Assembly (NCBI RefSeq): GCF_000189635.1
Contig: NW_002476457.1
Location: 310,001 to 374,000, forward strand
Length of the DNA: 64,000 nt
Direction of reading: 5' to 3'
Origin: Tetrahymena thermophila SB210
Lineage: Eukaryota; Ciliophora; Oligohymenophorea; Hymenostomatida; Tetrahymenidae
This document shows positions 36,679-52,900 of the stretch, piece by piece. How positions within the stretch are numbered: position 1 is the first letter of the stretch; every line of letters starts with the position of its first letter. A program made the position numbers and the translations under genes. The notes under the pieces were generated by a model. That model did no database searches, was not told the origin of the DNA, and saw only the letters and a program-made list of their open reading frames with translations.

Positions 36679-37232
36679 TTATTTAAGTAATAATAATAAG
36701 TTGTTTGATTTTATAGCAAGTAGTTTGCTCTTATATCTCGTGTATTTTTTATTACTATAAAATATAAATCTATAAAATCTATTTAAATTGAATGATTTTT
36801 TTTTCTTTGTTTTTTTAAGACTTTATTTAATTTTGAATTGATTTTATCAATCAAATTTTTCGTATTTGCTTACTTACTTGCGTTGATAAATGATAATTAA
36901 ATTTTGATTTTTTAAAAGTAAAGATTCATTTAATTGAACGAACACTATTTCAAATTTAATAGTAAAATCAAATAGAATTTAATTTTTGTTGTTTTTGAGA
37001 TATCTTTAACATTTCATTATTGTATTTGCAGAATTTCAAATTTAAATATGAGATTAAGATTGAATTAGCTGATTTGTTAAATAAATTAATCAATAAATCC
37101 ATAAAGGTTTATAATATAATTTAATTCATTACTTTTTCATATTTTTTATACTATTTCTCTCTATCAAAAATATATTTGCTTTTTAAGTGCTTAATTATAT
37201 TTATTTTTAAGTATTTTCATTTTCCATTATTT
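36679..37232. other. Upstream region of the kinesin gene
   Basis: AT-rich DNA between two divergent genes; it must hold the kinesin promoter. No specific site recognised. Confidence 0.4.
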
Positions 37233-38023
37233 GAATGAAATTCTTCTTCCAAATATAAGAAAAAAACTTTTTTAACTAAATAAATAAATAAATAAATATT
37301 TTTTAATATATTTATTTCAATTATTATCTCTAATTTCAAAAAAAAGAAGAAAATATTATTAATTTATTTTACTTAAAATATTTACTTTTTAGGATTTTAA
37401 ATTTTTTAATTTTTATCTAATTTGAAGATTTTAATAGATTTTTTTATAGAGTGTTTGTTTGATCGTTTGAATAGGTTAATAAAAAATATATTTAAAATAT
37501 ATCAGTAAAAATTATGTAGAAATAAAATATCTTAGAAAATAAATAAATAAATGACAATGTAATTTTATCAGCAAAATTAAGTGCACTTAAATATTTTAAA
37601 AAAAACAATAGAAAATTATTGATATTTTAATGAAATTCTTTTTCCAAATGTGAAAAAATGTGAGAAAAAAACTTTTTTAACTAAATAAATAAATAAATAT
37701 TTTTAAATATGTTTATTTAAATTACTATCTCTAATTTCAAAAAAGAAGAAAATATTATTAATTTATTTTACTTAAAATATTTACTTTTTAGGATTTTAAA
37801 TTTTTTAATTTTTATCTAATTTGAAGATTTTAATAGATTTTTTTATGGAGTGTTTGTTTGATCGTTTGAATAGGTTAATAAAAAATATATTTAAAATATA
37901 TCAGTAAAAATTATGTAGAAATAAAATATCTTAGAAAATAAATAAATAAATGACAATGTAATTTTATCTGCAAAATTAAATGCACTTAAATATTATAAAA
38001 AAAACAATAGTAAATTATTGATA
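37233..38023. repeat. Near-identical tandem direct repeat, two units of about 396 bp
   Basis: Unit 1 starts at 37233 with AATGAAATTCTTCTTCC and unit 2 at 37629 with AATGAAATTCTTTTTCC. They share long identical runs, for example GTTTGATCGTTTGAATAGG at about 37456 and 37855 and TAAATAAATAAATGACAATG in both. Differences are a handful of substitutions and A/T-run length changes. There is no coding frame. It lies in the promoter interval between the divergent kinesin and Q/N-rich genes. Confidence 0.92.
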
Positions 38024-38148
38024 AATCATGTGTAATTATTATTATTATTTTTTATTGTTATATTTATTAACAAACAAGCTACACAACACAACGAATACTT
38101 TTGATTAAATAAATTAAACTAATAATTTGCAAAAATAATTAATCTTGT

Positions 38149-41100
38149 ATGTTGCAGAGTAATCAGAATATATTTAATTAGTAAGTTCAATAATAAAGGC
38201 TCTCTTAATGTCATTTTGATGGTAAATTAGAGCTTCAACAAAATCTTTCAGCAAATAAACATGTCAAAAAGTTGAATGTTGTTTAGTTAGATTTATAAAA
38301 TTGCTAGTTGCCATTGCTGAATTAAGCTAGACCTTCTTGGCTCTAGGAATAATTCTAAAATTTAGTTTAATGTTAAAATAAATGGTAAAATGATAAACAC
38401 TAATTGCCCTAACAAAGAGCATAAACCTCTTGCCACGGAGACAAAGAGAATATTTAGTCGTTCATTCACGAAGCACAACCTAGATCTAGAACACCATTTA
38501 AAATGAAAGAAAGTGCAGGAAAATACTATGAGAGGGAAGTCTATTCGTCACTAAGTAAAACAAGAGATACTCCTCATCTAAACAAAAAAATTTTAGAGTT
38601 AAATATAGAGAAATAGAATGATTAACTTGAATTCAAGCGAAGATAAAATAAGAGACAAAGTTTAGAATAGCATCATAGTAATAATAGCCATAGTGATATA
38701 AAAAAAGAAAAAAATAAATATAATAACTTTCTGGGTTAATACCATGTCTAACAGCAGTCAGCATCATCTTGTAATACAAGTTCTCATTTAAACAAAAATA
38801 TTTAACAAAATCAAGATAAAACACCTCAAAAACTCTCCTAAGCTGAAATAGCATAAATGACTTTTCAAAATTCATTTTTAAATATAAAATAAATTCTTAG
38901 CAAAAACTCTGCCGCCACATTTAACACTGAAGAAAATGAAGTAATTAAAACAGAAGAAAAAGAACAGCAAGAATATCAAAAGATAAAATTAAACAAGCAA
39001 CATTCTTCCAAAGAAAGCTCTCTAGCTTCTTTGAATAGCTCAGTACCTCTAAATAGCATTTTGAAAGGAGATTTAAACTTATTTAGCTAAAATGGATAGT
39101 AAAATTGCTAATAATATAACAGCACTTATATCACTAATCTATTAACTCCTATATCTAATTGTTGTAGTAAAAATATTAAAACTAACTAACAAAAACCTCA
39201 AATAGTTCTACTGACAGAAGAAACATAATAAGAAAAATAAGAAATTAAAAACTAAGATAAAGAGTTATCATAATCAGAAAAACAATAAAAATTTGAAGAG
39301 GAATAATAGCATTGTTAGTAGAATGCAAGCGGCTTACAAAAGGATCTATCTTCTAAATCTAGTAAAATTGTGAAAATAGAGATAATTAATAACAGTCAAT
39401 AAATAAATAATATATAAAAAAGGAATAACAGTCAATAAATTAATAGTGAAGAACAAATTAATGAAAAGGTTACTGATTAAAATGCAGTAGATGGAAATTA
39501 ATTTAATAATGAGAATGATTAATTATAACTTGTTGAAAATTAAAACAACTAAAATTAGGAATAATGCAGATTAACTAGTGAAAACGAGAGATTAGCTAAG
39601 GTTTTTAATAATTATGAAATTCAACAAAGAATTAGGAAGGTTAGACATAATAAATTGAAGAATAATCCAAATGACGTTTAAAACACATATTATAATGTAA
39701 ATGTTTCGACTGATGATTATGTAAATACTAAGTAAGATGAAGATATTATAATGCAGAATCTGAGTTTGTTCGAGAATCATGTCTTAGATAATGATAGAAT
39801 TGAAATTAATCTTGATTAACTCAAAAATAAGAATTTTGGCATTAACACTATGGATTCTTTTAGGAAAGATAAGATGACAACTGCTCGAAGCAGCAATGCA
39901 AATGTTGTAAATGTTAATTTAATTTAGAATCCAAACTACAACAAATAAAAAAACAAACAAATTTAGCCAAATATTTTGAAAGGCAAAAAACTAACTTTGA
40001 AGTAGTTTGTAGAAAAAAATTAAAAACTGAAAAAATAAACACCTCATTTTTTGTTAAAGAATGATATTTAAATCAAAAATGTGCAAGAAACATTAAATCT
40101 TACTTAAAAAAATGGTTTTTTGCTTTACGATATTGGCAATTTAACGCAGAAAAGCGAAGTTGATAATAATGATGCTCTCTCTGTACATAGAATAGACATT
40201 CACTCTGCTGATTCCCAAAACAATAAATCTTAAAGATTTTATCATGGAAGTCATATTAGAGGAAAAATTGCAAGTTTAAGCTAATCTAAAGCAATTTACA
40301 ATAGTATTGATGATGATAATTCAATTTATGCTCGAAATGCTTACGAAAGCCACACAAACGAAATGATAAAAACGAATGCAAGTATTTACGTTTCCTAACT
40401 CATTTGTAAAACTTAAGAAGAAATCTAAATTGATAGCAAACCTAAGATTTTCATTTAAGAATAATCTACTAAAAATTCAAAAGAACAACTATTGAAAACA
40501 AGCGAATAACAATATTAACTCAATGATGTCATAAAACCTGTAAAAGAAAAAAGAAGAAGAAAATCTGTATACACAGAATTAACAACTAAGCTAGACTAAT
40601 CTCTTTGTGATGGATCTGATGAGTAATTGAATAAAACATTTGATCACCAAAGAAGAAAATCTCTTATTGTTGGTTATAACAGATAAAACACAATCAGTAA
40701 TTAAACGAGTTTAGAAGAAAACAATCCTTTTAATTTAAATAAAAAGACTGGGAGAAAAATGATATTAAGCACTTTAAACTACAAAGAGCTGAGATAAAAT
40801 AATGAAAGATATCATAACGAGGACTTAACAATCATAGAAAAAGAATAAAAGCTCGAATAAAACTCTCCCGAAAAAAGCTTAGAAGCTTCTTACATGAATT
40901 AAATTCTTCATTCAAAAAAGACTTAAAAAAATAGAAATGAGAATCCTCTTATTTAATTAAATAAAATAAAACAATCTCATAGCAACTAAAATTCTGCTAA
41001 CAATCAGAAAAAAGCTGTCTCATTAAGTCTCTATTACATCGCTGGGAACTAAAATAATGACATGCTAATATCAAACAAACTGACACAAATTGATAGGAAA

Positions 41101-41235
41101 AATGTACCTATTTCACTTTATTAGTAGCTGAGTAACTAATAAAAGAATTAGCAAAAATAAAATACTCATACAAATAACTTTTATCAATAAAGCATTGATA
41201 TAAAACCTGCTTCAATAAATCAATACTAAAAATGA
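38149..41235 (+). CDS. Q/N-rich low-complexity protein, 1,028 residues, single exon
   Basis: One uninterrupted ciliate-code frame of 1,029 codons from ATG to TGA. The product is dominated by Gln, Asn, Lys and Ser with little predicted order. Short recurring pieces include NNSQQINN/NSQQINSEEQ near 39400, basic patches such as EKRRRKSVY and HQRRKSLIVGY (possible kinase sites or localisation signals), and SRTPFKMK near the N-terminus. No transmembrane helix, signal peptide, catalytic motif or known domain was recognised. Many TAA/TAG codons are read as Gln, so in the standard code this gene would look like noise. The start is the first Met after an AT-rich leader; it is transcribed away from the kinesin across the tandem repeat. 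Confidence 0.85.
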
Positions 41236-42542
41236 TTATTTTAAATTTATTTACAATAAAATTTAGAATTATTAATAAGCAAAAACAAATAAACTTGTAT
41301 GAAAAGATGAAATCAATTAATTTAAATTAGATAACTAATATTTATATAAATATGTATATACTTTATCAAAATTCTCTGTTTAAATTGATAAATAATGATC
41401 AAATTATTAATCATTGAATTTAATTGTACCTGTTTTTTTTAATAGAATTTATTTATATATTTAAAATGCTCTCTCTCTCTCTTTTATTTAAAAAAATTTT
41501 TTAAATTAGGTAGGTAATTATTCTAATTTTCAATTATGAAAGAACAGATTATTATATTTTGAGAATTTTATTTTTTATATGAGAATAATTGCTTTTAATT
41601 TTTATTTAAAGCAAGATAAACACGTTTTTACAGTGGTTTTTGTTTATATTTATAACATTAAATTCTACAAAAGTATCATAATAACTTTATATTTTATTGA
41701 TATAGAGCTTAACTTTATAACTTATTATAAAATCAATTTAATTGTTAAAAATTAACTTCTTTCCATTTTTTTAAATAAAAACTATTTTTTTATCAAATTT
41801 AGATAAGTTTTTGAAAATAAATAAGAAAATGCTAAATTTTTAATGTAAAAAAATAATTTAATTTAAATAATAAAAATTAAATAATTTGTTAAGGATAGCA
41901 ATTATGTTATTGACTGAAAATATNNNNNNNNNNNNNNNNNNNNNNNNNNNNNNNNNNNNNNNNNNNNNNNNNNNNNNNNNNNNNNNNNNNNNNNNNNNNN
42001 NNNNNNNNNNNNNNNNNNNNNNNTTATTTTTTATTATAATTGTAAGCAAATGAATGAATGAAATAAAGAAAAGTGCTAAAAAGAAAATAAAAGACAAAAT
42101 TTAAATATTTATTTGGCAACTAAGATTGTAAACAAATAAAAAAAATAATTAATTAATGGAAAGATGGGAAGGAGTATATTTTATTGATTGAACAGAATCA
42201 AATTAAAGCAAATAAAAATCAAAATGAAAAATACAATTATAAATTAGCAATTATAATTTGTGAAAATTGGAAAATTTAAGGAGTTTTTGTTTAGAAAATG
42301 AGAAAGAGTGTGAAAATGAGTGAGTGAGAGAGAGAGGGAATTAATAATTGTATAAATGGAAAATAGTGAAATATAAAAATAAATATTTATAAAATTAAGT
42401 AACACCTATATATATATTGAGAAAGATTAAAATAAATAAATAAGTAGTGGGAAAGAAGAAATTTATATATATGACAGAATGAGTGAATGATTAATTCATT
42501 AATTAGCTAATTGAATGTTTGAATGAGATGAGGGAAACTCAA
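41236..42542. other. Intergenic, containing an assembly gap
   Basis: AT-rich DNA between two convergent Q/N-rich genes, with simple repeats (CTCTCTCTCTCT near 41472; GAGTGAGAGAGAGAG near 42320) and an exactly 100-base N run. No gene supported. Confidence 0.6.
41924..42023. other. Assembly gap of exactly 100 N
   Basis: A run of exactly 100 N, the conventional placeholder for a gap of unknown size, so distances across it are not reliable. Confidence 0.98.
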
Positions 42543-44075
42543 TCAAATTTAATTATTTTTTGTGTTTTTAGTTTTATTTTGGTTTTCGTAAGATTTATAT
42601 AGCTTCGCAGATAGATCAGATTACACATCTCTGAATATAGTTTATTCTTCTTTGAAAGGAATATACTGAGAAGAAAATTATTGTTGTGTTGCTCTTTCAG
42701 CGTAGAAAACTGCGCCATAGTAGAATTGTTCGATGTTCTTTGAGGCTTTGTGTGCCTTGTGAATACGCGTTAAGTAGTAGAATTTGTTGCTAAATAGCTT
42801 TTGTGCCTCCTCTCTTACTTGCTCAAGCATATCTTAATCTTCTTAGCTAAATTCATATTCTGATTCGATTTTATTTACTATACTTGTTGAGGGATCATTA
42901 TTTTACTATAAGTGGTTAAATAGCAACAGAAAGTGTTTGTTGTTGCACTTATTTTAAGGGAATACATTTTTTATGAATTCAACTATTTTTTTTTAGCCTT
43001 TTGCTTAATATATACTAACTAAGTATTAAGATATTTTCTTCATTATATTTTTGTAAAAGTTCTTCAAATTGAATTGGGAACCGTCTAATAAATATTTTAT
43101 AGGTTTTTCTCCTCTAATTATTTAGAGAGTTTGATTAGATTGATTAGCAATTTGTATATCTTATTCTAATTATTCTTCGACTTTGAATTTTTTATTTGGT
43201 TAAGCTTCGTATTATGAGAAATCTTATTTGCGCTCAATATTTTTGGTTTTATTGTATGACACCTACTGCTACTACTCATGATTAGCGGTTTCCATATTGG
43301 TAGAAAGATATTAATGGTATGAGTCATTATTAGCATTGAAATCAAATTGTTAAATAAGTTAAGTTAAAATTGGCTGTGGTTAGTAATTCTAAATTAAAGA
43401 TGGTTGTTGATATGTTTATTGGAATATATTTTATTATGGATAAGAAGTCTAGATATCAAACAAATTTAAATTATGGTATGATTGAAAAGGTAAGTTGGGT
43501 TAGTAGGTTTAGTTTTGAGTATTTAAAACGATTATGGGTTGTTAAATTTAAATATTAAAAAACATCGATTAGTTATCTTATTATTACAAGTTGTCTCCAG
43601 AATCTTCAAACGATTGTTAAAATTAATTATCTAATTATTATTATTATTAATTATCAATTGGTTATTAATACAACTCATGATTAGAATATTAATTATTATG
43701 ATAATCCTCACAATTAAATTCTTATGTCTCACCTATTGAAGGATATTAATTTTGTTAAGAAATATTATCACCTTATTATTCCGAAATATTTGTATAAAGA
43801 TTTAGATTATTAGTTTAATTAGGTAATACATTAATTTCATTCTGATTTTATGAATAGAAAGGTTCTCCGTATTATTCATGTTAAGGATCTTAGCTAAAAT
43901 AATCTAGTAATGTTGATGCATTTTAAGCATGTTCATAGTTGAAGTTATTATTGCCGTCCTCATAATCATTTTTAGGAGAAGGTTGTTCTTAGGTCGGGAT
44001 TAAACCATCAAAGTAATTGTCTTTTGGTTCATAATTACTGTTCATATATTGATTTGATTACCTATTATAGCTCAT
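42543..44075 (-). CDS. Q/N-rich protein with a structured C-terminal half, 510 residues
   Basis: A single exon of 511 codons, open from ATG (44073-44075 on plus) to TGA. The N-terminal half is a Gln/Asn/Tyr/Pro-rich, prion-like segment (NNFNYEHAQNAS, NQQQQQLDNQFQQSF, QQTYQQPSLIQNYQPQP). A second Met near residue 261 (METANHEQQQQV) could be an internal start. The C-terminal 200 residues are ordered-looking and charged (NLKNFYKNIMKKISQYLV, MLEQVREEAQKLFSNKFYYL, NIEQFYYGAVFYAERA) and helical, with no match I recognise. That contrast suggests a folded domain carried behind a low-complexity, possibly condensate-forming, N-terminus. No membrane or signal features. Confidence 0.83.
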
Positions 44076-45678
44076 GTTAAGTAGGAGTAGCTAATTTTTC
44101 AGCAGGGGTTTATTTCTTTTGTTTGTTTTATTATTTATTTCTTTATTTTATTTGCTTATTATTTATTTATTATTTATATGAAATTCAGTTTGATTTTAAT
44201 ACATTCTAATTTAAATTTTGTTAGTTAATAAATAGTTGCTATGCTAAAAATAAATAGTCGATTTCTAGTCTAATCAAATACAGATAAATAGATAATTAAT
44301 TAGATAGATTAAATCATTTATTTATTGATTTATAAATAGATAAACAGATTGATACTTAGATTAATAACCCTAAAATCCTGTTTAATTAAAAAGTTTTTGA
44401 TTGTATTAGGCAATTTACATCCCACTCCTTAAATAGTTTTCATGCAACTAAATAAATAAATAAATATTACAAATTTGTCTTCGAAACTTAATAGCTTTAC
44501 TAAAGTTCTATCTAATTATTATTTTATTTTGTTTAATTTCAATCCGATATAATCTTATTTAAGTTTAATTTTTAAATTCAAAAAATCAATCTCCATAAAA
44601 AATGCCTATTATATTATCCAATTCAGTAATTAAATGATCAATAAAAATTTTAGAAATATAACATTATTGTTTAGAATTTATTTACCTTTTAGGTTGTAAG
44701 TAGTACTTAAAAGACCACAATTTAGATTCGAAGAAATATTTACACATCTAAATAAAAAATACATTATTATATTTAATTAATTAAACTATGATAAGATTAA
44801 GTCAGTTAAAGCAACTTTCTCAAATTATTGTAATTAATGTAAGACTAATTTAATTTAAATTAGTGAAATAATTCTCCAATCCAATCCTGCATTACTTTAT
44901 TTTCAGATAGATTACTATCATTTTAGATTATATATTTTTTTCAGATTCACAATAAATACTAAAAAGATAAATAGATAGATAGATATCATCTTTAGCTAAG
45001 AACTAAATTAATTTAGAATATTTTTTGAGTCCACCTTTAATTAAGTCTTTTTTACATTATAAATATATAATTGTTCAAATAGATTACTTTTTTTTAATCA
45101 AATCTATGTATTTTGAGCAGGTCTGTTAGTAGGTATTTAAATAGGTGGGGAATCTTTGTTTACTTTACTATTAAAATATTATGTGATTACAAATATCCAT
45201 TTTTATTATTAAAAAATATGGAAGAATCAAAGTTTAAAATATTTTTTATGTATGAAAAATAATTTTTGGTCTGATAGAAAATTCAAACATGTCATGAACT
45301 CAAAACAGACAAAAAATATTCTTATTGTGACTTAAAATTAGCTTTTTTTCTGAAATACTTATTGAATTAAGCGATTGAAAGTTCTTTCTTTTCTTATTTA
45401 TTCTTTATTTATACATTTTTTTCATGATTCTGATAAAAATGCATTACATAGAAAAAATGAAATAGTAAAATTTTATAAAATTCATAAAGTTATTTTAAAA
45501 ATAATTGCCCTTACTAAACATTTCTTTTTTTTTGCAAATTGAATGATAAATTTTTGAAAAAAATTTGATTTTAACCCAAATTTCACTACCAATCAACAGA
45601 TATTGATTAAGAAAACATCACTCAAACACACTCACTTTCATTTAAAATCAATTTAACGATTAAAACAGAAAAAAAGAA
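44076..45678. other. Intergenic between divergent genes
   Basis: About 1.6 kb of AT-rich DNA with TAGATAGATAGAT microsatellite pieces (near 44290 and 44975). It must contain the promoters of the Q/N-rich gene and of katanin. No further feature identified. Confidence 0.5.
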
Positions 45679-48601
<2,923 letters not shown>

Positions 48602-48984
48602 TAGATAAATAGATAGATAGATAAATGTATGTATATGACTAAATTAATTCAAAATATAAAAATAATTAAAAAAAACCTTAATTAATTAAAAGCGATTTCA
48701 ATAAAGTTTTACTCTATATTAATTTTTTATTCTAATAATGTTCAGAATCATAATTGCTATTAAATTTCTTATTTGCTGTATTCATTTTTAAATATCTTAA
48801 TGTAAACCATAGTTTAAAACGAAACATTTTCTCCAAATAAATACGAATTTAATATTTAATCAAAAATTAATTTATTATAGTTTTACTAATTATATGTTTT
48901 TCTTAACAAAAATTTAATTCAAATAAAAAGGATATTTTAAATATCCTTTCTTGCTAATTAATTATTTTATCTAAAATATAGTAA
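48602..48984. other. Short intergenic stretch after katanin
   Basis: Begins with a TAGATAGATAGATAAAT microsatellite, then AT-rich DNA with no gene. Confidence 0.5.
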
Positions 48985-49980
48985 TATATATTTAACACAT
49001 GTTTATAAATTTATTTTTATTAATATTTTGAAAAAAAATATACAGCAAATTTCAAAAATACACCCTAAATTTTAGAAATATAAAAGTTTTCAACCATTAT
49101 TAAATAATTTTACTTAAATAACTATATGTAAAAATTATAAAAACCTTCAAATTTTATTTTAATATTTAAATAGCACTAACTTAAACCAATATATATTTTA
49201 AAATTACGAGAGAATTAATATAAAGAAATTAACAGTACAAAGATCAAATAGCTAATTTTTAAATGTTTACCAATAAAATTTTAAATAGCTAGATAATTTA
49301 TTTTTTTATTCATAAGAATTATTTATCAGAACTAAACTACATTTTACATTTTTGTTTTAATAATTAAAAATGATGGGATTGAAGTTTCAAGAGAACATTA
49401 AAAGCCTTTCTAAATTCATTCATTTTTTATTAGTTTATTTTTATAAATATCAAAATCTTATTTTAATATCTATTTAAATATTATAGCAATTTTTTAAAAT
49501 TACTAAAGAATATATATAAAGAAATTTACAGTATAAAGATCAAATAATTAATTTGTTAATGCATACCATCAAAAAATTGTATAATTGATTATATTATTCT
49601 TGTATTTGTAAGAATTACTAATGACAATTATATTTCTCATAGTTGTTTTAGTGGTTTAATACAGCTACTGAAGCCAAAAAACTACTTAAATATAGCTAGA
49701 TAGCTTTTAAAAGTAAAAATGAATTATTAAAATTTTTAAAGTAAAAATTAGACGAAATTCAGTTAAAAAAATATATTGATTTCTATTTTTTTATAAATAT
49801 TTCTTTTATAAGTAGTTTTTATTTCAGAATAATTATTTTTGTATTTAATATGTAATTAATTAATATTCGCTAAGTATCTTTGATTTAAATTAAATTGATC
49901 TATCTATCTATCTTATTTATAATAAATTAATTACAATAAAAAGTTAATTAATAGTTTTAATAAATAAACTCTTTAAAAAA
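48985..49980. repeat. 5' flank of duplication unit 1, with an internal ~296-bp direct repeat
   Basis: This flank recurs at 52021-52900 ahead of the second gene copy. Within it a block containing AAATTAC...AAGATCAAATA occurs twice, at 49201 and 49497, about 296 bp apart and imperfectly conserved. It must include the promoter of the gene at 49981. Confidence 0.85.
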
Positions 49981-51384
49981 ATGTTTTAAGAAAATTAAAA
50001 CAAAAATTTTAAGGATTTACTAGAATTCCAAAATCAAAATCTTAAGGAATTCGAAAGAGATGTAGGTAATTAAAAAGAAACGTTTGAATAAAAACACCAA
50101 GATTCAGATAGTGACTACCTAAATCTTGAAGAAAATCAAAACTAGTTTATTGATGATAATACAGTTTAGTCTGTTTTAAAAATCTTAAATAAACTAAATT
50201 AAACTTAACAGTCTTAGATGAGTTGTAAAAAAAGTACTGATTTGCGAATCAATTTTAAAGAAAGATTTTACAGTCAATTATTAAGACTTCATTTAGAAAA
50301 GATTGATATTCCTTCATTAATAAACCTATCTTAAAGCTTAGGCCAATTTAAAAATATTTAAGATTTGTATCTGTTTATTAATTTAGATATGAATTCTTAA
50401 CTTGAAATTGACTTATTAGATTCAATTAATAAACTATAAAAACTCTAAGTTTTAAATTTATATTTAAAAAAGAATTATTGCATTAATACTGACTAAGAAA
50501 TTCCTTTATTAGGAATTTTTTGTGAAGAATTTTATTATCCACTAAGACCTACATACAATTAATTTTTTGAAGGATCTTTAAAAGATTAGAATGCAAGTAA
50601 AGTTTTAAGCACATTAGAAAATTTAAATTTTCTTAAAAATACTGAATTTATATTTGTAATATTTTAAATTTCTGAAGATTTCCTCAATAGTCTATGCTTT
50701 TTTACTTTTAGAGCAAAATTTAACTATTAAATAACTATATAGTCAGAATATAGATTTTAAGGTGATTGGTAGAATGAAAATTATAAAAACCTTAATTCAA
50801 TAAGTTTATAATTTTTGAAATAAATTGCAATTATTGTAAAACATTACAAAAAAGTTAAAGCAGTAAAAACTAACCTCAAAATTGAATTTTTAAACAATTA
50901 TGATATGAATGTGGATGCAAAATTAAATGATTAGTTTAGGATTAACAAATTTGAAAATTAGTTAGACTTAAATTTACTCATGAGAATATGCCCAAGTTAA
51001 AATTATTTTTATAACCAATTTGAGGACACATTTATTTAAATAGGAAGTATTTCTTCAATTGAAATTAAAATAAGCAAACTGAATTATCAAAACACTTTTT
51101 TACATTTCTTTTAGTTTGCTAAAAGCATTTAGACTATTGAAATGTTATATATAAAATTCGAAAATTATGAAAGTTAATTAACATATTCACAAATAAAATA
51201 ATTTGCTGAAGGTTTATTGAACTTAAAAAGAATTCTTTGTATTAAATTTGAAATTGAATAAAAAAGCTAATCTAAATATGATTAATTTATTAAGATAAAA
51301 AAATAGTTGTAAAAAATACCCAGATTATTAGAAATTAACTTTATTAATAATAGATATTCTGATATTTCTTTTGATGATTGGTGA
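49981..51384 (+). CDS. Leucine-rich-repeat-like protein, full-length copy
   Basis: A single exon of 468 codons (467 residues) from ATG to TGA. After an acidic Gln/Asn-rich N-terminus (residues 1-80) the protein shows recurrent Leu/Ile/Asn segments at irregular 25-40 residue steps. Examples are IPSLINLSQSLGQFKNIQDL, LQKLQVLNLYLKKN, LSTLENLNFLKN and LLNLKRILCIKFE, ending LLEINFINNRYSDISFDDW. This is the pattern of degenerate leucine-rich repeats in large ciliate families. No kinase, F-box or membrane segment is visible. Its truncated sister lies 2.9 kb downstream, and the left-edge gene (1-690) looks similar in style. Confidence 0.82.
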
Positions 51385-52020
51385 TCTTATTAGTTGAATT
51401 TTGTAATATGCTATAAGCATGATTGAAGAAGAAAAGATTATTTATGATGTTAAATAAATAAAATATTTAATAATTTAAAAGACAAAATTTGTTTTTTTAA
51501 AGTTTTATTTTAGTGCTTAAGTAAAATTAATTAAGAAAATATTTATCTAATAAAAAATAAATGAAGATTATTAAAAGTATTAATTTAAATTTGTGAAAGA
51601 AATATATTTATAGGTTAACACATAACTAGTAATACACATACTTAAAAAATATAAAATACTATTATTATGTTATTAACATATTATGTAACTTAGATAAAAT
51701 TTCAATAATTATCTAAGCTATAAAATAAATATCCAAATACCAAAAATCAATTCTACCTAGCATATTGAGAGTGGTTAAAATAAGGGTGATTAATGAGAGA
51801 TTTAGGTGTATTTAAAGAATATTAATTATACAGTAAAATAGAAGAATAATTATACAGAAATAAAAAGTAACTTTACAAGCAATAGATTTTTTAAATATAG
51901 CAAATTAAAAACAAGCAAATCAAAGAATTTTATAGTTTCATAATTTTAATTTATAATAATTTAGATATGCTTGAAAATAAATTAAAAGCTCTTAATTTGA
52001 AAATTAATATGAATTATCTA
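51385..52020. other. Intergenic between the duplicated genes
   Basis: AT-rich DNA after the first copy's stop, with no gene seen. It is not obviously repeated after the second copy, whose 3' end is different. Confidence 0.5.
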
Positions 52021-52900
52021 ATAGTAAATTTTTACATTTTTTATAAATATATTATAAAAACGTTCATATCTTATTTTAATATTTAAATAGCACTAACTTA
52101 AGTCAATATATATTTTAAAATTACGAAAGAATTAATATTAAGAAATTAAAAGTACAAAGATCAAATAGCTAATTTTTAAATGTTTGTTTACCAATAAAAG
52201 TTTAAATAGTTAGTTAGATAATTAAATTCTTTTTTTATTCATAAGAATTATTTATCGGAACTAAACTATATTTCACATTCTTACTTTAATAATTTAAAAT
52301 GATGGGGTGGCAGTTTCTAGAGATAGTTAAAAACCTATCTAAATTCATTCATTTTTATTAGTATATATTTATAGACATCAAAATCTTATTTTAATATTTA
52401 TTTAAATAGTATAGCAATTTTTTAAAATTACTAAAGAATATATATAAAGAAATTAACAGTATAAAGATCAAATAATTAATTTATTAATGCATACCATCAA
52501 AGAATTGTATAATTGATTATATTATTTTTGTATTTGTAAGAATTATTTATGAAAATTATATTTCTCATAGTTGTTTTAGTGGTTTAATTCAGCTATTAAA
52601 GGTAAACAACTACTTAAATATAGCTAGATAGCTTTTAAAAGTATAAATGAATTACTAAAATTTTTCAAGTAAAAATTAGATGAAATTCAATTAAAAAAAA
52701 ATATTTGATTTTTATTTTTTTATAAATATTTTTTTTTTTAGGTATAGTTAGTTTTTATTTCTGAATAATTATTTTTGTAATAAATATTCTTTAAATATCT
52801 TTGATTTAAATTAAATTAATCTATCTATAGATCTTATTTTATAATCAAATTAATTACAATAAAAAATTAATTAATAGTATCTTTTAAACTCTAAAAAAAA
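52021..52900. repeat. 5' flank of duplication unit 2
   Basis: Homologous to 48985-49980 by eye over most of its length, including both internal blocks (here at about 52117 and 52425) and the final AATTAATAGTATCTTTTAAA-like run before the ATG. Small indels and substitutions separate the two. Confidence 0.85.
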
